From UBA9214 sp964443845 (GTDB lineage Bacteria > Pseudomonadota > Gammaproteobacteria > UBA9214), in the NCBI GenBank assembly GCA_964443845.1, contig CAYUFA010000038.1, positions 1-24,350 of the forward strand: 24,350 bases of DNA, read 5' to 3'. Under the pieces are notes generated by a model. That model was not told where the DNA came from. It saw nothing but the letters and a program-made list of their open reading frames with translations, and did no database searches. This document shows positions 13,128 to 23,928 of this stretch, piece after piece. Positions within the stretch are counted from its first letter, which is position 1. Each line of letters begins with the position of its first letter. A program made the position numbers and the translations under genes.

Positions 13128-14438
13128 TCATCCGCCACGCCCGATCTGCAGCCCGGCGGCGCGCGCGAGTTCGACGAACCCCGGAAACGAGGTGCTCACG
13201 TTCGCACAGTCGGTGATTTCCACCGGGCCCGCCGCCCGCAGCGCGGCCATGGCAAACGCCATGGCGATCCGGTGATCGCCGTGACTGTCGACGCGAGCGC
13301 TGCCGAGCGGACCGCCCTCGATGAGCATGCCATCCGGGGTCGGCCGGGCCTGCACGCCGAGTCGTTGCAGTCCATCCGCCATCACCTGGATACGGTCACT
13401 CTCCTTCACACGCAGTTCTGCCGCGCCGGTCAGCCGCGTGCGTCCGGTTGCGCAGGCAGCGGCCACGAAGACGGCGGGGAACTCATCGATGGCCAGCGGG
13501 ACCAGCTGCGCCGGGATCTCGATGCCATGCAGTTCGGCATGCCGCACACGCAGGTCGGCCACCGGCTCGCCGCCCGCGTCCCGTTCCCGGCTGACCTCGA
13601 TGCGGGCGCCCATGCGCTGCAGGATGTCGATGACACCGGTCCGGGTCGGGTTCATGCCGACGTGGCGCAGCAGCAGATCCGAGCCCGGCGCAATACTCGC
13701 CCCCACCAGGAAGAATGCGGCCGAGGAGATATCCGCTGGAATGTCGATCTCGATGGCCTGCAGGCGGCCACCCCCGCTGACGCAGGCACGGGCGCCGCTG
13801 CGGCTGAGCGGATAGCCCATGCCGGCGAGCATACGCTCGGTGTGATCCCGGGTCGGTGCGGGTTCGGCAACACAGGTGGTTCCCTGTGCATACAGGCCGG
13901 CGAGCAGCAGGCTGGACTTGACCTGGGCACTGGCTACCGGCATGCCGTACTCGATCCCGTGCAACCGGCAGTTCCCGTGGATGTGCAGGGGCGCCGTGCC
14001 GCGTGGCGTGGTGTCGATGCGCGCACCCATCTGCATGAGCGGTTCGGTCACGCGCCGCATCGGCCGGCCCGACAGCGAGGTGTCCCCCGTCAGCACCGTA
14101 TCGAAGGACTGTCCGGCCAGCAGGCCGGCCAGCAGGCGCATCGAGGTGCCGGAATTGCCCAGGTTCAGGGGCCCGTCCGGTGCGCGCAGTCCCCGCAAGC
14201 CGACCCCGTGCACGCTGACCTGCCCGTGCTCCGGACCCTCGATGTGTACCCCCATGGCCCGGAACGCGGCCAGCGTGGCGAGACTGTCCTCCCCTTCCAG
14301 GAATCCGCGCACCCGCGTCATGCCCTCGGCCAGGGAACCCAGCATGATGGAGCGATGCGAGATGGACTTGTCGCCGGGTACCCGCACCTCGCCGGACAGC
14401 GCTCCGCCCGGATCGATCCTGAAGCGCACCTCACTCAT
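13128..14438 (-). CDS. aroA: 3-phosphoshikimate 1-carboxyvinyltransferase (EPSP synthase), class II-like
   Basis: AroA joins shikimate-3-phosphate and PEP to EPSP, the step before chorismate. The 436-residue product has the N-terminal VPGDKSISHRS with Lys23, GNSGT at 94-98 (PEP-binding loop), SAQVKSSLLLAGL at 170-182, RDHTERML at 197-204, AIDEFP with Asp318, KESDRI at 345-350 and DHRIAMAFA at 388-396. GDKS, RDHTE and SAQVK are signatures of the class II (Bacillus/CP4-like) enzymes rather than the E. coli class I form. The ATG at 14438 overlaps the end of tyrA by 8 bases (ATGAGTGA), indicating translational coupling. In Pseudomonas the two are often fused; here they are separate. Confidence 0.96.
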   Translation of the reverse strand: MSEVRFRIDPGGALSGEVRVPGDKSISHRSIMLGSLAEGMTRVRGFLEGEDSLATLAAFRAMGVHIEGPEHGQVSVHGVGLRGLRAPDGPLNLGNSGTSMRLLAGLLAGQSFDTVLTGDTSLSGRPMRRVTEPLMQMGARIDTTPRGTAPLHIHGNCRLHGIEYGMPVASAQVKSSLLLAGLYAQGTTCVAEPAPTRDHTERMLAGMGYPLSRSGARACVSGGGRLQAIEIDIPADISSAAFFLVGASIAPGSDLLLRHVGMNPTRTGVIDILQRMGARIEVSRERDAGGEPVADLRVRHAELHGIEIPAQLVPLAIDEFPAVFVAAACATGRTRLTGAAELRVKESDRIQVMADGLQRLGVQARPTPDGMLIEGGPLGSARVDSHGDHRIAMAFAMAALRAAGPVEITDCANVSTSFPGFVELARAAGLQIGRGG

Positions 14439-15315
14439 CGTTCGGGTCCGCCGGTGACTGCTGCTGAAAGTGATCGCGGGCCGTCTTGGCACGGTTGAAC
14501 AGCTCCAGCAGCCGCTCGCCGTCGTGCGCGGCCACCGCCTGGTCCAGGACCTGCAGGTCGCCGAGGAAGCGCTCGATCATGGCTTGCACGGCCGCAGCGT
14601 TGGCCAGGCAGATGTCGCGCCACATCACCGGATCACTGGAGGCGATGCGGGTAAAATCGCGAAACCCGCCGGCGGCATACTCGAAGATTTCGCGCTGGTC
14701 CTGCATCCGGGCCAGGCTTTCCACCAGCACAAAGGCGAGCACATGCGGCAGGTGACTGGTGGCGGCCAGCACCTCGTCGTGGTGCGCGGCACTCATCTGG
14801 GTCACCTGCGCACCGGCCGCCTCCCACATGGTGCGTACCCGTGCGATCGCCTGCGGCGACGAGGTGGCCGTGGGTGTCAGGATCACGCGCCGGTCACGGT
14901 ACAGTTCCGCAAACGAGGCGGCCACGCCGCTCCGCTCGGTCCCGGCAATCGGGTGCGCCGGCACAAACCCGGGTGGCAGTCCTCCGAACGCCGACTGTGC
15001 GGCCTCGATGACACAGCCCTTGGCACTGCCGGCATCGGTCAGCACGGCATCGTCCGCCAGATGGTCACGGATCGCCGCAAACACCCCCCGCATCGCGCCC
15101 AGCGGCGTCGCCACCAGTATCATGTCGGCACCCTGCACGGCGCGCGCCGGGTCGGTCTCGAAGCGGTCGATCACGCCCAGGCGCACGGCCTGCTGCAGGT
15201 GTTCGGGACTGCGCCCTGCCCCGACGATCTCGTGACAATGGCCCGCCTGGCGCAGGGCGCGCGCCAGCGACCCCCCGATCAGCCCCACGCCGATGACACA
15301 CAGGCGCCGGATCAT
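14431..15315 (-). CDS. tyrA: Prephenate / cyclohexadienyl dehydrogenase
   Basis: TyrA oxidatively decarboxylates prephenate (or arogenate) on the tyrosine branch using NAD(P). The 294-residue product has the nucleotide-binding loop VIGVGLIGGSLA at residues 7-18, LVATPLGAM, TDAGSAKG, PAHPIAGTERSGV (substrate-site His) and ATSHLPHVLAF further on. There is no fused chorismate mutase and no ACT domain, so it is the short monofunctional form. NAD versus NADP preference and prephenate versus arogenate use cannot be read from the sequence. Its ATG overlaps the stop of the hisC-type gene (ATGA, 4 bases), and its own end overlaps aroA by 8 bases. Confidence 0.93.
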   Translation of the reverse strand: MIRRLCVIGVGLIGGSLARALRQAGHCHEIVGAGRSPEHLQQAVRLGVIDRFETDPARAVQGADMILVATPLGAMRGVFAAIRDHLADDAVLTDAGSAKGCVIEAAQSAFGGLPPGFVPAHPIAGTERSGVAASFAELYRDRRVILTPTATSSPQAIARVRTMWEAAGAQVTQMSAAHHDEVLAATSHLPHVLAFVLVESLARMQDQREIFEYAAGGFRDFTRIASSDPVMWRDICLANAAAVQAMIERFLGDLQVLDQAVAAHDGERLLELFNRAKTARDHFQQQSPADPNDE

Positions 15316-16439
15316 GTCAGCACCGCGTGCAGGGCGGACAGAAAGCGTTCGTTTTCCTCCGGCCGGCCGATGGTGACGCGCAGGTGCCGCGGCATTCCGT
15401 AGTTCGCCACCGGGCGTACGATCACGCCCTGCCGCAGCAGTCCCTGGTATACCTCGCTGGCCGCACGCCCGACGTCCACGGCCACGAAATTGCCCACCGA
15501 CTCGATGTACGGCAGGTTCATGCGCCCGAATCCGGACACCAGCTGCTGCATGCCGGCGCGATTGTAGCGCACGCAGTCGGCGAGAAACTGCGTGTCCTCC
15601 AGCGCGGCAACGGCGGCGGCCTGTGCCACCAGGTTCACGTTGAACGGCTGGCGTACCCGGTTGAGCAGGCCGGCCACCTGCGGGTGCGAGAGTGCGTAGC
15701 CGACCCGCAGCCCGGCCAGTCCATAGGCCTTGGAAAAGGTGCGCGTGACGATCAGGCGGGGATAGCGTGCGAGCCAGCGCGAGGTATCGGGATAGCGCTC
15801 ATCCTCCACGTACTCGAAATATGCCTCGTCGACCACCACCATGACGTGCGGCGGCATCCGCTCCAGAAAGGCCTCGAGTTCGTCCGCGTGCAGCCAGGTG
15901 CCGGTCGGATTATTGGGGTTGGCGATAAACACGACGCGCGTATCCCTGCCGACGAGTGCCGCCATGGCGTCCAGGTCGTGACCCCAGGCCGGGCCGCGGC
16001 TGCCGTCATGCGCGGGCGCCTCGCGTGCGCTGGCGCCGACCGCCTGCACCGAGATCGGGTAGACGGCAAACGCATACCGGGAAAAGACCGCCTCGTGCTG
16101 CGGGGTCAGGAACACACGCGCGATCATGTCGAGCACGTCGTTGGAACCGTTACCCAGCGTGATGCAGCCCGGCGCCACGTCGTGCCGTGCCGCCAGCCGT
16201 GCCACCAGCTGGTAGCCGCTGCCCTCCGGGTAACGCGCGATCTGCCGCATGACGGACTGCGCGGCGTCCAGTGCCTGCGGGCCCGGTCCCCAGGGGTTTT
16301 CATTGGAGGCCAGCTTGACGGCATTGCGGACCCCGAGCTCGCGCTCGAGTTCGGCCACCGGCTTGCCGGGCTGGTAGGGCGTCAGGCCACACACGCCGGG
16401 GGCGGCAAGTTCGAGAAAATCCACGTCAGCCGGGGTCAT
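15312..16439 (-). CDS. hisC: Histidinol-phosphate / aromatic aminotransferase
   Basis: This PLP-dependent class I/II aminotransferase has 375 residues. Visible elements are the substrate-side KLASNENPWGPGP (42-54), NPNNPTGTW (174-182), DEAYFEY with Asp204 and Tyr207, the PLP lysine Lys237 in TRTFSKAYGLAGLRVGY, and the C-terminal RVTIGRPEENERFL. HisC converts imidazole-acetol phosphate to histidinol phosphate. Copies in this pheA-tyrA context (the hisC2 type in Pseudomonas) may also transaminate aromatic keto acids or prephenate. No other his gene is nearby, which favours an aromatic role, but this is inference. No clear ribosome binding site is seen. The stop overlaps the tyrA start. Confidence 0.9.
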   Translation of the reverse strand: MTPADVDFLELAAPGVCGLTPYQPGKPVAELERELGVRNAVKLASNENPWGPGPQALDAAQSVMRQIARYPEGSGYQLVARLAARHDVAPGCITLGNGSNDVLDMIARVFLTPQHEAVFSRYAFAVYPISVQAVGASAREAPAHDGSRGPAWGHDLDAMAALVGRDTRVVFIANPNNPTGTWLHADELEAFLERMPPHVMVVVDEAYFEYVEDERYPDTSRWLARYPRLIVTRTFSKAYGLAGLRVGYALSHPQVAGLLNRVRQPFNVNLVAQAAAVAALEDTQFLADCVRYNRAGMQQLVSGFGRMNLPYIESVGNFVAVDVGRAASEVYQGLLRQGVIVRPVANYGMPRHLRVTIGRPEENERFLSALHAVLT

Positions 16440-16479
16440 TCAGGAAATCGCCTCATGGCTCGTGATCAACGGGACCGAC

Positions 16480-17559
16480 TCAGATCACCGCACGTGGATA
16501 GGAACCCAGCACCTTCACCGCGCAGGCACCCTGTTCCAGTTCGGCCAGGGCGGCCGCAACCCCGGGGTCCTCGCGATGCCCCTCCACGTCGATGAAGAAG
16601 ACGTAATCCCAGATGCCCCGGCGCGAGGGGCGCGACTCGATGCGGGTCATGCTCACGTCGTTGCGCGCGAAGTGCTCGATCATGGCGTACAGGGCGCCCG
16701 GCCGGTTGCGTACCGAAACCAGCAGCGAGGTCAGGTCGCTGCCGCTCGGCAGCGCCGCCTGCCGGCCGATCACCAGGAAACGTGTGGTGTTGTCCGGTTC
16801 GTCCTCGATATTGTGCTGGCGGATGGCCAGACCGTAGATCCCGGCCGCGGCCTCGCTCGCAATCGCAGCCGTGCCTTCCTGCAGGCTGGCCAGGCGCGCC
16901 GCCTCGGCATTGCTGGCCACGGCCACGTGCTCTGCGTGCGGCAGGTTGTTTTCCAGCCATGCCCGGCACTGCGCCAGCGCCTGCTGGTGCGCCAGCACGC
17001 GCCGCACCGGTGCAGCGCCGGGTAGCGCCAGCAGGTGATGATGAATGCGCAACTGCACTTCGCCACAGATGTTCAGGCGCGAGTTCTGGAACAGGTCGAG
17101 CGTGTGCCGCACCACGCCCTCGGAGGAATTCTCCACCGGCACCACGCCGTAGTGCGCGGCACCGGCCTCGACTTCACGGAACACGTCGTCGATACCGTCC
17201 AGCGCCAGCGTCTGCACCGAGTGCCCGAACTGCTTGAGCGCGGCGGCCTGGGTGAAGGTTCCCTCCGGGCCGAGATAGGCGATCCTCAGCGGCTGTTCCA
17301 GCGCCAGGCAGGCGGACATGATCTCGCGGAACAGGCGCACCATCTCCTCGGTCGGCATCGGCCCGCTGTTGCGTTCACTGACCCTGCGCAGGATGGCGAC
17401 CTCGCGCTCCGGGCGGTAGAAATGCGTGTCCCCGTCCCCGGACTTGACGGCCGCGACCTCCCGGGCAACTGCGGCGCGCTCGTTGAGCAGCTGCTGAATC
17501 TGTTCATCCAGGACATCGATCCGCGTGCGCAGTGCTTCCAGTTTTTCGGCGTCGCTCAT
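16480..17559 (-). CDS. pheA: Chorismate mutase / prephenate dehydratase (P-protein)
   Basis: This bifunctional cytosolic enzyme takes chorismate to prephenate and on to phenylpyruvate. Its 359 residues divide into an AroQ chorismate mutase helix bundle (1-88, LRTRIDVLDEQIQQLLNER), a prephenate dehydratase domain (92-270, with YLGPEGTF, VPVENSSEGVV and the catalytic NTTRF at 257-261), and a C-terminal ACT domain (278-355, with GALYAMIEHF and ESRP at 308-311). The last binds phenylalanine for feedback inhibition. The ATG at 17559 is supported by alignment of the mutase start. The frame extends further upstream into serA's end without homology. It is 40 bases from hisC and 44 bases from serA, within one operon. 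Confidence 0.96.
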   Translation of the reverse strand: MSDAEKLEALRTRIDVLDEQIQQLLNERAAVAREVAAVKSGDGDTHFYRPEREVAILRRVSERNSGPMPTEEMVRLFREIMSACLALEQPLRIAYLGPEGTFTQAAALKQFGHSVQTLALDGIDDVFREVEAGAAHYGVVPVENSSEGVVRHTLDLFQNSRLNICGEVQLRIHHHLLALPGAAPVRRVLAHQQALAQCRAWLENNLPHAEHVAVASNAEAARLASLQEGTAAIASEAAAGIYGLAIRQHNIEDEPDNTTRFLVIGRQAALPSGSDLTSLLVSVRNRPGALYAMIEHFARNDVSMTRIESRPSRRGIWDYVFFIDVEGHREDPGVAAALAELEQGACAVKVLGSYPRAVI

Positions 17560-17603
17560 GACGGCAGATAGTAACGGATCGGCAGCGGATTGGCAGCGGT
17601 TGA

Positions 17604-18767
17604 TCAGAGCGCCCGAACGTTCAGCACGCCCTGGATGGCCGCAATGGCATCCAGGCACTGCACGGTCGGCTCCGAGTCCACGTCCACCAGGGTATAGGCC
17701 AGGTCACCGCGCGACTTGTTGAGCATGTCGAGAATATTCAGCCCGGCGTTGGCCATACTGGTGGAAATCTGGCCCAGCATGTTGGGCACGTTCCGGTTCA
17801 CGACGGAGACCCGGAAACCCCCGTTACGCGGCGTGAACAGTTCGGGAAAATTGACCGAGTTGCGCACGTTGCCGTTTTCCAGGTATTCACGCACCTCGTC
17901 GACCACCATCACCGCACAGTTTTCCTCGGCCTGCCGGGTCGAGGCGCCGAGATGCGGCAGGGTGATCACGCGCGGGTGGCTCTTCAGCAGGTTGACGGGA
18001 AAGTCACACACGTAGGCATAGACCATGCCGGCATCGAGCGCCTCGACCACGGCCTGGTTGTCCACCACCCCGTCACGCGAGAAGTTCAGCACCACGAGCC
18101 CCTTGCGCACCCGTTTCAGGCGCTCGCGATTGATCATGTTGCGGGTCTCGTCCACCAGCGGGACGTGAAAGCTGACGTAGTCAACGTTTGCCAGCAGGTC
18201 CTCGATGCTGGTCGCCTTGTGTACCTGCGACGACATTTCCCAGGCGCGTTGCACGGTGATGGCGGGATCGTATCCCACCACGTTCATGCCCAGCGCCAGC
18301 GCGCCGTTGGCGACCTGGACCCCGATCGCACCCAGACCCACCACACCCAGCGTCTTGCCCGGCAGCTCGAAACCGACAAACTGCTTCTTGCCGGATTCGA
18401 CCGCCTTGTGGATGACCCCGTCGTCTCCTTCCAGCGTGCGTGCAAAATCCCATGCCTGGCACAGATTGCGCGAGGCGATCAGCATGCCTGCGATCACCAG
18501 TTCCTTGACGGCGTTGGCATTGGCACCCGGCGCGATGAACACCGGGATACCTGCCTGGCTCATGCGCTCGACCGGGATGTTGTTGACGCCGGCACCGGCC
18601 CGTCCGATGGCCTTGACCGAGGCGGGAACTTCCATCTCGTGCATGTTGTACGAGCGCAGCAGGATGGCGTCGGGATGCTGGATCTCTGAAGCGACCTCGT
18701 ACGAGTCGCGCGGAAAGTGTTCCAGCCCGACCGGAGAGATGTTGTTCAGGGTCAGTATCTTGTACAT
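17604..18767 (-). CDS. serA: D-3-phosphoglycerate dehydrogenase (short ACT form)
   Basis: SerA oxidises 3-phosphoglycerate to phosphohydroxypyruvate, the first step of serine synthesis, upstream of SerC. The 387-residue product has an N-terminal substrate domain, a Rossmann domain with VVGLGAIG (142-149), NFSRDGVVD with Arg231, and LPHLGAST with His272. A C-terminal ACT domain (about 318-387) follows the catalytic part directly. The place of the usual catalytic Glu reads YVCDFP with Asp255, a feature of a SerA subgroup as I recall it. The start could be the ATG at 18767 or a GTG two codons earlier; neither has a clear ribosome binding site. Placement between serC and pheA differs from the usual Pseudomonas order. 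Confidence 0.93.
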   Translation of the reverse strand: MYKILTLNNISPVGLEHFPRDSYEVASEIQHPDAILLRSYNMHEMEVPASVKAIGRAGAGVNNIPVERMSQAGIPVFIAPGANANAVKELVIAGMLIASRNLCQAWDFARTLEGDDGVIHKAVESGKKQFVGFELPGKTLGVVGLGAIGVQVANGALALGMNVVGYDPAITVQRAWEMSSQVHKATSIEDLLANVDYVSFHVPLVDETRNMINRERLKRVRKGLVVLNFSRDGVVDNQAVVEALDAGMVYAYVCDFPVNLLKSHPRVITLPHLGASTRQAEENCAVMVVDEVREYLENGNVRNSVNFPELFTPRNGGFRVSVVNRNVPNMLGQISTSMANAGLNILDMLNKSRGDLAYTLVDVDSEPTVQCLDAIAAIQGVLNVRAL

Positions 18768-18821
18768 GGTCACGTCACCATGACGGGAAAGGAGTCAGTG
18801 CACTTTTCCGGGTGTACAGCA

Positions 18822-19904
18822 TTATCCATGCATGCGCTCGAATTCGGCCATGAAGTCGATCAGGGCATCGACGCCGGCCTCCGGCATGGCGTTGTAGATG
18901 CTGGCGCGCATGCCACCGACCGAGCGGTGCCCCTTCAGACTGAGCAGGCCGGCCTGTTTTGCGCCGGACAGAAAACCGCCGTCGAGATCCGGGTTTGCCA
19001 GCGTGAACGGGATGTTCATCCAGGAGCGGCAGGCCGGGTCCACGGGACTGTGATAGAAGGCGGAGGCATCGATGGCGGCATACAGTCGCTGCGCCTTGTG
19101 CCGGTTGCGGTCGGCCATGGCGGCGAGTCCGCCCTGCGCGCGTAACCAGGCAAATACCAGACCGGCCAGGTACCAGCCGAAGGTCGGCGGGGTATTGAGC
19201 ATGGAATCGTTGTCGGCATGCGCCTTGTAATCGAACATCGTGGGCGTACCCGGCAGCGTTGCACCGATCAGATCGTCACGCACGATCACGACCGTCAGGC
19301 CGGCGGGCCCGATGTTTTTCTGCGCGCCGGCATAGATCAGTCCGTAGCGGGACACGTCCAGCGGGCGCGAGAGCAGGGTCGAGGACATATCCGCCACCAG
19401 CGGCGCGTCACCGGTGTCCGGGATCGAGTGGAACTCGACGCCCCCGATGGTCTCGTTGGGGGTGTAATGAACGTAGGCCGCACCGGCATCGAGCTGCCAG
19501 CCGGCGGGATCCGGGATGGTGGTGAAATTGCTGTCCGCCGAGCTGGCGGCGACATTCACCGCGCAATAGCGTTGCGCCTCCGCGATGGCCTTCTTCGACC
19601 AGGCGCCGGTATTGATATAGTCCGCCCGCCCGCGACCACGCAACAGGTTCATCGGCACCATGGCGAACTGGCTGGTCGCGCCCCCCTGCAGGAACAGCAC
19701 CTTGTAGTTCTGCGGGATGCCGAGCAGCCCGCGCAGATCGGCCTCGGCCTGCGTGGCGATGCCGATATATTCCTTGCTGCGGTGACTCATCTCCATCACC
19801 GACATGCCCGTGCCGTGCCAGTCGAGCAACTCGTCACGCGCCTGCTCCAGTACGGCCTGCGGCAACATGGCCGGACCGGCGCTGAAATTGTAAACGTCAG
19901 ACAT
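18822..19904 (-). CDS. serC: Phosphoserine aminotransferase
   Basis: SerC transaminates phosphohydroxypyruvate to phosphoserine, and the pyridoxine-pathway analogue, using PLP. The 360-residue product matches the family (E. coli 362). It has NFSAGPAMLP at 6-15, GGATSQFAMVPMNLL at 74-88, the PLP lysine Lys196 in YAGAQKNIGPAGL, and a C-terminal SVGGMRASIYNA. The start is secure: AGGTGA lies 3 bases before the ATG. It begins 20 bases after the gyrA stop, so it is probably transcribed with gyrA, and it precedes serA, its metabolic partner, by 54 bases. Confidence 0.97.
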   Translation of the reverse strand: MSDVYNFSAGPAMLPQAVLEQARDELLDWHGTGMSVMEMSHRSKEYIGIATQAEADLRGLLGIPQNYKVLFLQGGATSQFAMVPMNLLRGRGRADYINTGAWSKKAIAEAQRYCAVNVAASSADSNFTTIPDPAGWQLDAGAAYVHYTPNETIGGVEFHSIPDTGDAPLVADMSSTLLSRPLDVSRYGLIYAGAQKNIGPAGLTVVIVRDDLIGATLPGTPTMFDYKAHADNDSMLNTPPTFGWYLAGLVFAWLRAQGGLAAMADRNRHKAQRLYAAIDASAFYHSPVDPACRSWMNIPFTLANPDLDGGFLSGAKQAGLLSLKGHRSVGGMRASIYNAMPEAGVDALIDFMAEFERMHG

Positions 19905-19924
19905 GAATCACCTGCTAATGATAA

Positions 19925-22507
<2,583 letters not shown>

Positions 22508-22531
22508 TGCGAATGGATTCGGTGCGTCCCC

Positions 22532-22549
22532 TCCCGACGGATGTCGGGA
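22532..22549 (-). promoter_or_regulatory. Hairpin in gyrA leader
   Basis: TCCCGAC (22532-22538) and GTCGGGA (22543-22549) form a perfect 7-bp stem with a 4-base loop, 25 bases before the gyrA start. It lies inside the predicted leader. Its role is unknown. Confidence 0.45.
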
Positions 22550-22591
22550 CTGCCGGTTGCTCTGGCGGAATCTACAGCCTCAAACCGCGAG

Positions 22592-22622
22592 ATTTTAGCA
22601 TAGTCGCCTCCCCCACTACACC
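22592..22622 (-). promoter_or_regulatory. Extended -10 promoter of gyrA
   Basis: On the minus strand TGC at 22600-22598 directly precedes TAAAAT at 22597-22592, an extended -10 element. No good -35 is found 16-18 bases upstream. The leader to the gyrA ATG would be about 78 bases. gyrA promoters in other bacteria respond to relaxation through the -10 region; that may hold here but is inference. Confidence 0.5.
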
Positions 22623-22657
22623 CGGGAAATATCGAATTCTGGGGCTGCTGAGGCGGT

Positions 22658-23737
22658 TCAGGCGGCGGGGGTCCGGGAAGGGGGCCCGGCAGCGCCCCCG
22701 GCCTGTTCCAGGAAGCCGCGCAGCCGTTCCCGGTCCGGGGCCGCGATCACCCCCGCCTCCGTGACCAGGTAATCGACCAGCGACGCGGGTGTGACGTCGA
22801 AGACCGGGTTCCAGGTCCCGGCGCCGCTGGCGGCAACCCGCTGTCCGGCCAGTTCCAGGATCTCACTGCCCGGGCGTTCCTCGATTTCCACCTGGCGGCC
22901 GTCCGGCACCGCCGGGTCGAAGGTGGACAGGGGCGCGGCCACCATCATGCGGACGCCGTGGTACCGGCAGGCCACCGCCAGCTGGTAGGTACCGATCTTG
23001 TTGATGACGTCGCCGTTGGCCGCCACCCGGTCGGCCCCGGTGATGACCCATTGCACCTGGTCGCGCTGCATCAGGAAAGACGCTGCACTGTCCGCGATCA
23101 GCCGCACCGGAATGCCGTCACGCACCAGTTCCCAGGCCGTCAGGCGCGCGCCCTGCAACCAGGGCCGGGTCTCTCCGGCGTAAACCTCGCGCAGCTTGCC
23201 GGCCGCCCAGGCACTGCGGATCACACCCAGCGCGGTGCCGTACCCGCCGGTGGCGAGCGTGCCGGTATTACAGTGTGTCAGGACCGAGTCACCGGCGTGG
23301 ATCAGGTCGGCCCCGAACTCGCCCATGCGGTAATTGGCCGCCCGGTCCGCGGCGTGGATCCCGCGCGCCACCTGCAGCAGTTGCGCCACGCCGCTACCGG
23401 GCTGCCGGAGGCAGTCGCGCATCCGCTCCAGCGCCCACACCAGGTTGACGGCGGTCGGCCGGGCCGCTGCCAGGATCTCCATGTCGGCCTCGACCCGTTC
23501 CCGCCACCCGGCCGGCGACCCGGCATGGTGCTGCCGGGCGGACAGCACCACGGCATAGGCCGCCGTGATACCGATCGCCGGGGCCCCGCGCACCACCAGG
23601 TCGCGGATCGCCTGCGCCACGGCAGCGGCCTCTGTCAGTTCCAGGTACGCTTCGGTGTGCGGCAGCAGGCGCTGATCCAGCAGCCGCAAACCCTGCTCTG
23701 TCCATTCGATGGCGGAAAAACCGGCTGGTGGCTGCAT
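22658..23737 (-). CDS. mtnA: S-methyl-5-thioribose-1-phosphate isomerase
   Basis: MtnA converts methylthioribose-1-phosphate to methylthioribulose-1-phosphate in the methionine salvage pathway. The 359-residue product belongs to the eIF2B-related isomerase fold, with RGAPAIGITAAYA at 50-62, the catalytic Cys156 in LTHCNTGTLATGGYGTALG, the catalytic Asp236 in TGADRVAANGDVINKIGTY, and SDAASFLM-like RLIADSAASFLM at 212-223. The ATG at 23737 fits the family start; only a weak ribosome binding site is seen. No other salvage genes are in the window. mtnA directly upstream of gyrA is the order known from Pseudomonas. It ends 150 bases before gyrA, which has its own promoter. Confidence 0.95.
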   Translation of the reverse strand: MQPPAGFSAIEWTEQGLRLLDQRLLPHTEAYLELTEAAAVAQAIRDLVVRGAPAIGITAAYAVVLSARQHHAGSPAGWRERVEADMEILAAARPTAVNLVWALERMRDCLRQPGSGVAQLLQVARGIHAADRAANYRMGEFGADLIHAGDSVLTHCNTGTLATGGYGTALGVIRSAWAAGKLREVYAGETRPWLQGARLTAWELVRDGIPVRLIADSAASFLMQRDQVQWVITGADRVAANGDVINKIGTYQLAVACRYHGVRMMVAAPLSTFDPAVPDGRQVEIEERPGSEILELAGQRVAASGAGTWNPVFDVTPASLVDYLVTEAGVIAAPDRERLRGFLEQAGGAAGPPSRTPAA

Positions 23738-23864
23738 GGGAGGACCCGTATCCTGTGCACGTTGCGGGTGATTGTATCCTGACCGGCCGGCACCTTGCGC
23801 CCCGCGCCGGGGTGGCTTGTGCGCGTGATTACAGTTAGAATTGCGCCCAGTCTGACCCGGAACC

Positions 23865-23879
23865 AGTCTCGGAGAGACT
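23865..23879 (+). promoter_or_regulatory. Short hairpin upstream of OmpA-family gene
   Basis: AGTCTC (23865-23870) and GAGACT (23874-23879) form a 6-bp stem with a 3-base loop, about 50 bases before the start codon. It may be a 5'-leader hairpin, which stabilises many outer-membrane protein mRNAs. The promoter of this gene was not identified clearly. Confidence 0.35.
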
Positions 23880-23928
23880 AGCTATTACAGAGACTTAATC
23901 TACCGAAACCACAGGAGTGGCTTTAGCA

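Noticed and set aside
13272..16595. Long plus-strand frames opposite aroA, tyrA and hisC
   Set aside because: All are antisense to well-supported enzymes whose catalytic motifs are intact.
17578..17602. Two GGCAGCGG copies 11 bases apart between serA and pheA
   Set aside because: A single short tandem pair in a 44-base gap. Chance is likely in G+C-rich DNA, and no function is implied.
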